Shown here: piece by piece, positions 62,201-64,000 of the stretch
Layout: each line of letters begins with the position of its first letter
How positions within the stretch are numbered: the first letter of the stretch is position 1
Source: Fratercula arctica
Taxonomy: Eukaryota; Chordata; Aves; Charadriiformes; Alcidae
Direction of reading: 5' to 3'
Length of the DNA: 64,000 nt
Assembly (NCBI GenBank): GCA_947846985.1
Contig: CANTUZ010000014.1
Coordinates: 11,701,837 to 11,765,836, forward strand
The notes under the pieces: generated by a model
The model's database searches: none
What the model was told of the DNA's origin: nothing
What the model saw: only the letters and a program-made list of their open reading frames with translations
Program-made: the position numbers and the translations under genes

Positions 62201-62957
62201 GAGAGGACTGGGGATACTGGGAGAGGATGAAGGGTGTCGGGAGAGCATGAGGGGGGCTGGGAGAGGACGTGCGTGCTGGGTTGGGGACAAGAATGCAGGG
62301 TTGGGGGACGCGAATATGGGGTTGGGGACAGGAATACGGGGTTGGGGAACAAGAATACGGGGTTGGGGAACAAGAATACGGGGTTGGGGAACAAGAATAC
62401 GGGGTTGGGGACAGGAATACGAGGGTTGAGGGACAGGAATACGAGGGCTGAGGGACAGGAGTAGGCTGGGGGACAGGAATATGGGGTTAGGGACAGAAGT
62501 ACAGGAGCTGGTCACAGGAATATGGGGTTGGGGGACAGGAATAGGGGGCAGCGGGATAGTAACACGCAGTTAGGGACTGGAAGATGGGGCAGGGGGACCG
62601 GAACACGGGGCGTGGGGACAGGAACGTGGGGTGAGGTGACAGTGGGGGACAGGGAGGGGCTGTCTCACCGGGGCTGCGGAGGATGGCAGAGAGCGCGGAG
62701 GTGCTGGAGTGGCCGAAGAGCCTCTCGTGCATGAGCTGGCGCTGCCGGGCCTCCTGCTCGCGCCGCAGGGCCTGGGCCTCGGCGGCGATGTCGGGGGGCA
62801 TGACGGCCAGCACGCTGTCCTCCATGTCCTCCAGCACCGAGCGCCGCAGCTCCGAGGGCAGCGTCTGGATGAAGGTCACGGGATCCATGGGGGCGTCCGA
62901 GCTCGTCGCCTGCGCCAGCTCCCGCCGCTGCTGCTCCGCTCGCTGCTGCGCCAGCAC
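47274..62957 (-). CDS. HUWE1: HECT-type E3 ubiquitin ligase HUWE1, C-terminal part
   Basis: Giant ubiquitin ligase (MCL1, p53, N-MYC, histone substrates); only the last 1333 codons lie in the window. Twenty exons in phase: 62957-62669, 61269-61167, 61073-60506, 59787-59217, 58411-58302, 58167-58011, 57926-57794, 57232-57030, 56916-56789, 55387-55291, 55031-54882, 54080-53835, 52852-52735, 52630-52490, 51620-51333, 49866-49761, 49092-48975, 48867-48686, 48578-48388, 47376-47274. The N side has the [19 protein letters not shown] region and [20 protein letters not shown]. The HECT domain begins around [19 protein letters not shown] and includes [34 protein letters not shown] and [16 protein letters not shown]. 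The catalytic cysteine in PSAHTCFNQLDLP has its codon split TG|C by the last intron. It ends ECSEGFGLA as in human. Poly-Pro/Ala spacers replace human Ser/Thr-rich linkers. The gene continues off the right edge. Confidence 0.97.
47400..48370 (-). repeat. ~60-bp minisatellite, last HUWE1 intron
   Basis: 'cccagtgccacctcacc' and 'tcatgtcccctgtccccat' modules, preceded by a short (CA)n run near 47423-47456. All large open frames here are repeat products. Confidence 0.93.
49140..49745 (-). repeat. GGGGACACCCC minisatellite, HUWE1 intron
   Basis: Short units of 'ggggacacccccgggacag' between exons 49866-49761 and 49092-48975. Confidence 0.9.
49880..51305 (-). repeat. GGTTCAACACCCC minisatellite with 123-bp higher-order unit
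   Basis: Base unit of about 20-22 bp ('ggttcaacaccccatgaagg' and variants) over 1.4 kb. From about 50830 to 51290 it is organised into near-identical 123-bp higher-order copies (GTCTCCTACACC recurs at 50941, 51064, 51187). Confidence 0.93.
51690..52480 (-). repeat. GGGGGCTGTTTGGGG repeat, HUWE1 intron
   Basis: Units of 'ggggggctgggggtgttt' then 'tttgggggtgtcggggga'. Two copies of 'cagttcttcatctcctcagg' (near 52122 and 52326) are duplicates of the 3' end of the adjacent exon (52490-52515). Confidence 0.85.
53040..53820 (-). repeat. ~72-bp minisatellite, HUWE1 intron
   Basis: About ten copies of a unit containing 'ctcccaacggccccaaatcc', 'aacccctccagctcc' and 'tcccaatccccccccggctc', a few with an inserted 'agcacccccagcttctccc' segment. 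It produces open frames of about 400 codons on both strands with no similarity to HUWE1. Confidence 0.95.
54190..54870 (-). repeat. Duplicated GGTCTTGGGGACACC block, HUWE1 intron
   Basis: Short 'gggggtcttggggacacc' units within two large copies (about 54180-54420 and 54555-54730), which share 'cagggatgtcacccctcttg' and 'ggatgctgggttggggctga'. Confidence 0.85.
55550..56765 (-). repeat. 1.2-kb polypurine (GGA)n tract, HUWE1 intron
   Basis: Almost uninterrupted purines on the + strand ('gaggaagaggaggaagagga', GGAGAA and GATGAA variants). It yields Ser/Leu/Pro-rich or Glu/Arg-rich open frames up to about 700 codons. Confidence 0.95.
57330..57730 (-). repeat. ~40-bp GGGTTAACAGTA minisatellite, HUWE1 intron
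   Basis: Units of 'acaagggttaacagtaagg' alternating with 'acaagggttgtcagtaggg'. The core is TTAACAGT with HpaI-type palindrome GTTAAC. Confidence 0.9.
58520..59210 (-). repeat. CCCCAACCCCATCCCCACGT minisatellite, HUWE1 intron
   Basis: Tandem 'catccccacgtccccaaccc' with variants; open frames are His/Pro or Gly/Trp/Met-rich repeat products. Confidence 0.93.
59830..60490 (-). repeat. C-rich repeat, HUWE1 intron
   Basis: Units of 'gcccccagacaccccataac' and 'cagtgccccccaaaa' between exons 61073-60506 and 59787-59217. Confidence 0.85.
61440..62560 (-). repeat. Two adjacent minisatellites, HUWE1 intron
   Basis: 61480-62260: units of about 20-24 bp, 'ggtgctgggagaggac' and 'gggtgtcaggagagga'. 62270-62560: a different array of 'ggttggggacaggaatacg'. 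The change is abrupt. Confidence 0.92.
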
Positions 62958-62979
62958 CTTCACACACGCAAACCGCCCC

Positions 62980-64000
62980 CCCCCCACCCCCACCCAGGGT
63001 TAGACACGGCCCCTGGGGCAGGGCGGGGCATGCCCCAGAGACCACCCCCCCCACAGGCCACACCCCCAAAGGCCACACCCCCAAAGGCCACGCCCATAAG
63101 AGACCACCCCCCCCCCCCCCCCCCCCCCCAGTTCAGGGCATGAGAGTGTTGAACCCCAGCCTTAAAGAGTAACAAGCCCCGCCCCCCCGGGCCCCGCCCC
63201 CAAGGCCACGCCCCCCCCAAGGCCACGCCCCCACCCAAGGTTCAGGGCATGAGGGTTAAACCCCAGCCTTAGGGAGCATCAGGCCCCGCCCCCTTTGGCC
63301 AAGCCCCACCCACCCCAGCACGGCCCCTCCCCCCGGTTCTGCCCACGTCCACGCACCAGCCCCGCCCATACAGACCCCGCCCCCTTTATGGTCCCGCCAT
63401 TCAAGCCCCAACCCTTCTGCCCCCCTGGCCACGCCCATTTAACCACACCCCTTCTAAGCCCCGCCCCATCTCAGCCCCCCACCCCCCGCCCCAAGCCCCA
63501 CCCCCAGGCTCAGCCAATCCCCATTAGCCCCACCCCCAGGCTCAGCCAATCCCCATTAGCCATGCCCCCAACCAGACCCCCTCCACCTGCAGCCCCGCCC
63601 CTCCAAGACCCCGCCCCCACAACCACCCCCCAGACCCCCACCCCTCATCCGAGGCCCCGCCCCTTTTGAGGCCCCGCCCCTTCCCAATGCCCCACCCCCA
63701 GGGAAGCACCACCCCCTCCCCGAAGCCCCGCCCCCAGACCAGACCCCTCCACCTGTAGCCCCACCCCTCCGAGGCCCCGCCCCTTCCCAATGCCCCGCCC
63801 CCAGGGAAGCACCACCCCCTCCCTGAAGCCCCGCCCCCAGACCAGACCCCTCCACCTGTAGCCCCACCCCCTCCGAGGCCCCGCCCCTTCCCAATGCCCC
63901 GCCCCCAGGACACACCACCCCCTCCCCGAGGCCCTGCCCCTCCAAGACCCCGCCCCCACAACCACACCCCAGACCCCCCCATCCGAGGCCCCGCCCCTTT
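62980..64000 (-). repeat. CCCCGCCCC-rich repeat, HUWE1 intron at right edge
   Basis: Units of about 100 bp with 'gccccgccccttcccaatgc' and 'cagggaagcaccacccc' (three copies from about 63660), preceded by 'aaggccacgccc' repeats and two copies of 'gttcagggcatgag'. No upstream HUWE1 exon is visible before the window ends. Confidence 0.85.

Overview
This looks like nuclear DNA of a bird, most likely from one of the very GC-rich 'dot' microchromosomes. The evidence is twelve vertebrate genes packed into 64 kb, many introns of only 50-500 bp, long runs of G or C in nearly every intron, a private GC-rich minisatellite in most introns and spacers, and no interspersed retroelement that I can recognise. 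Several genes (CACNA1F, CCDC22, FOXP3, PPP1R3F, HSD17B10, PFKFB1, GNL3L, HUWE1) lie on the short arm of the human X (Xp11). The block is therefore an avian counterpart of Xp11, with NAA10 (human Xq28) and a NUDT16-like gene added. Exons were found by protein similarity to the human genes as I remember them, then checked by splice sites and codon phase.

Layout. 1-3726 (-): 5' part of CACNA1F, continuing off the left edge. 3727-5463: head-to-head promoter region with a CCATTT-rich minisatellite and twin ZNF143-type sites. 5464-12744 (+): complete CCDC22. 13024-17170 (-): FOXP3, tail-to-tail with CCDC22. 17205-18670: FOXP3 upstream region with a TATA box, an AP-1 site and an NF-kB/IRF-like cluster. 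19690-21491 (+): short PPP1R3F. 23204-24862 (+): a gene I do not recognise, containing a minisatellite. 25230-26495 (-): NUDT16-like. 27204-30287 (-): NAA10. 31578-33640 (-): HSD17B10. 34883-39072 (+): PFKFB1. 39213-41189 (-): ten-exon single MAGE gene (NSMCE3-like). 42503-46468 (-): GNL3L. 47274-64000 (-): the last 20 exons of HUWE1, continuing off the right edge.

Functionally this is a vertebrate gene cluster, not an operon: a retinal calcium channel, a COMMD/CCC endosomal-sorting subunit, the regulatory T-cell transcription factor, a glycogen phosphatase targeting subunit, an RNA-decapping-type Nudix enzyme, an N-terminal acetyltransferase, a mitochondrial dehydrogenase, the glycolytic bifunctional enzyme, an SMC5/6 subunit, a nucleolar GTPase and a HECT ubiquitin ligase.

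Most notable: (1) an avian FOXP3 with a canonical forkhead and leucine zipper but no C2H2 zinc finger; (2) a PPP1R3F whose exons join in frame without the glycogen-binding CBM21 domain; (3) a multi-exon ancestral-type MAGE gene beside PFKFB1, matching the human MAGED2/TRO position; (4) tandem pseudo-exons derived from CCDC22 exon 3; (5) an unrecognised gene with a SUMO-interaction-like C terminus, a CTCF site and a minisatellite. At least three single-base frame breaks lie in or near G/C runs and may be assembly errors.
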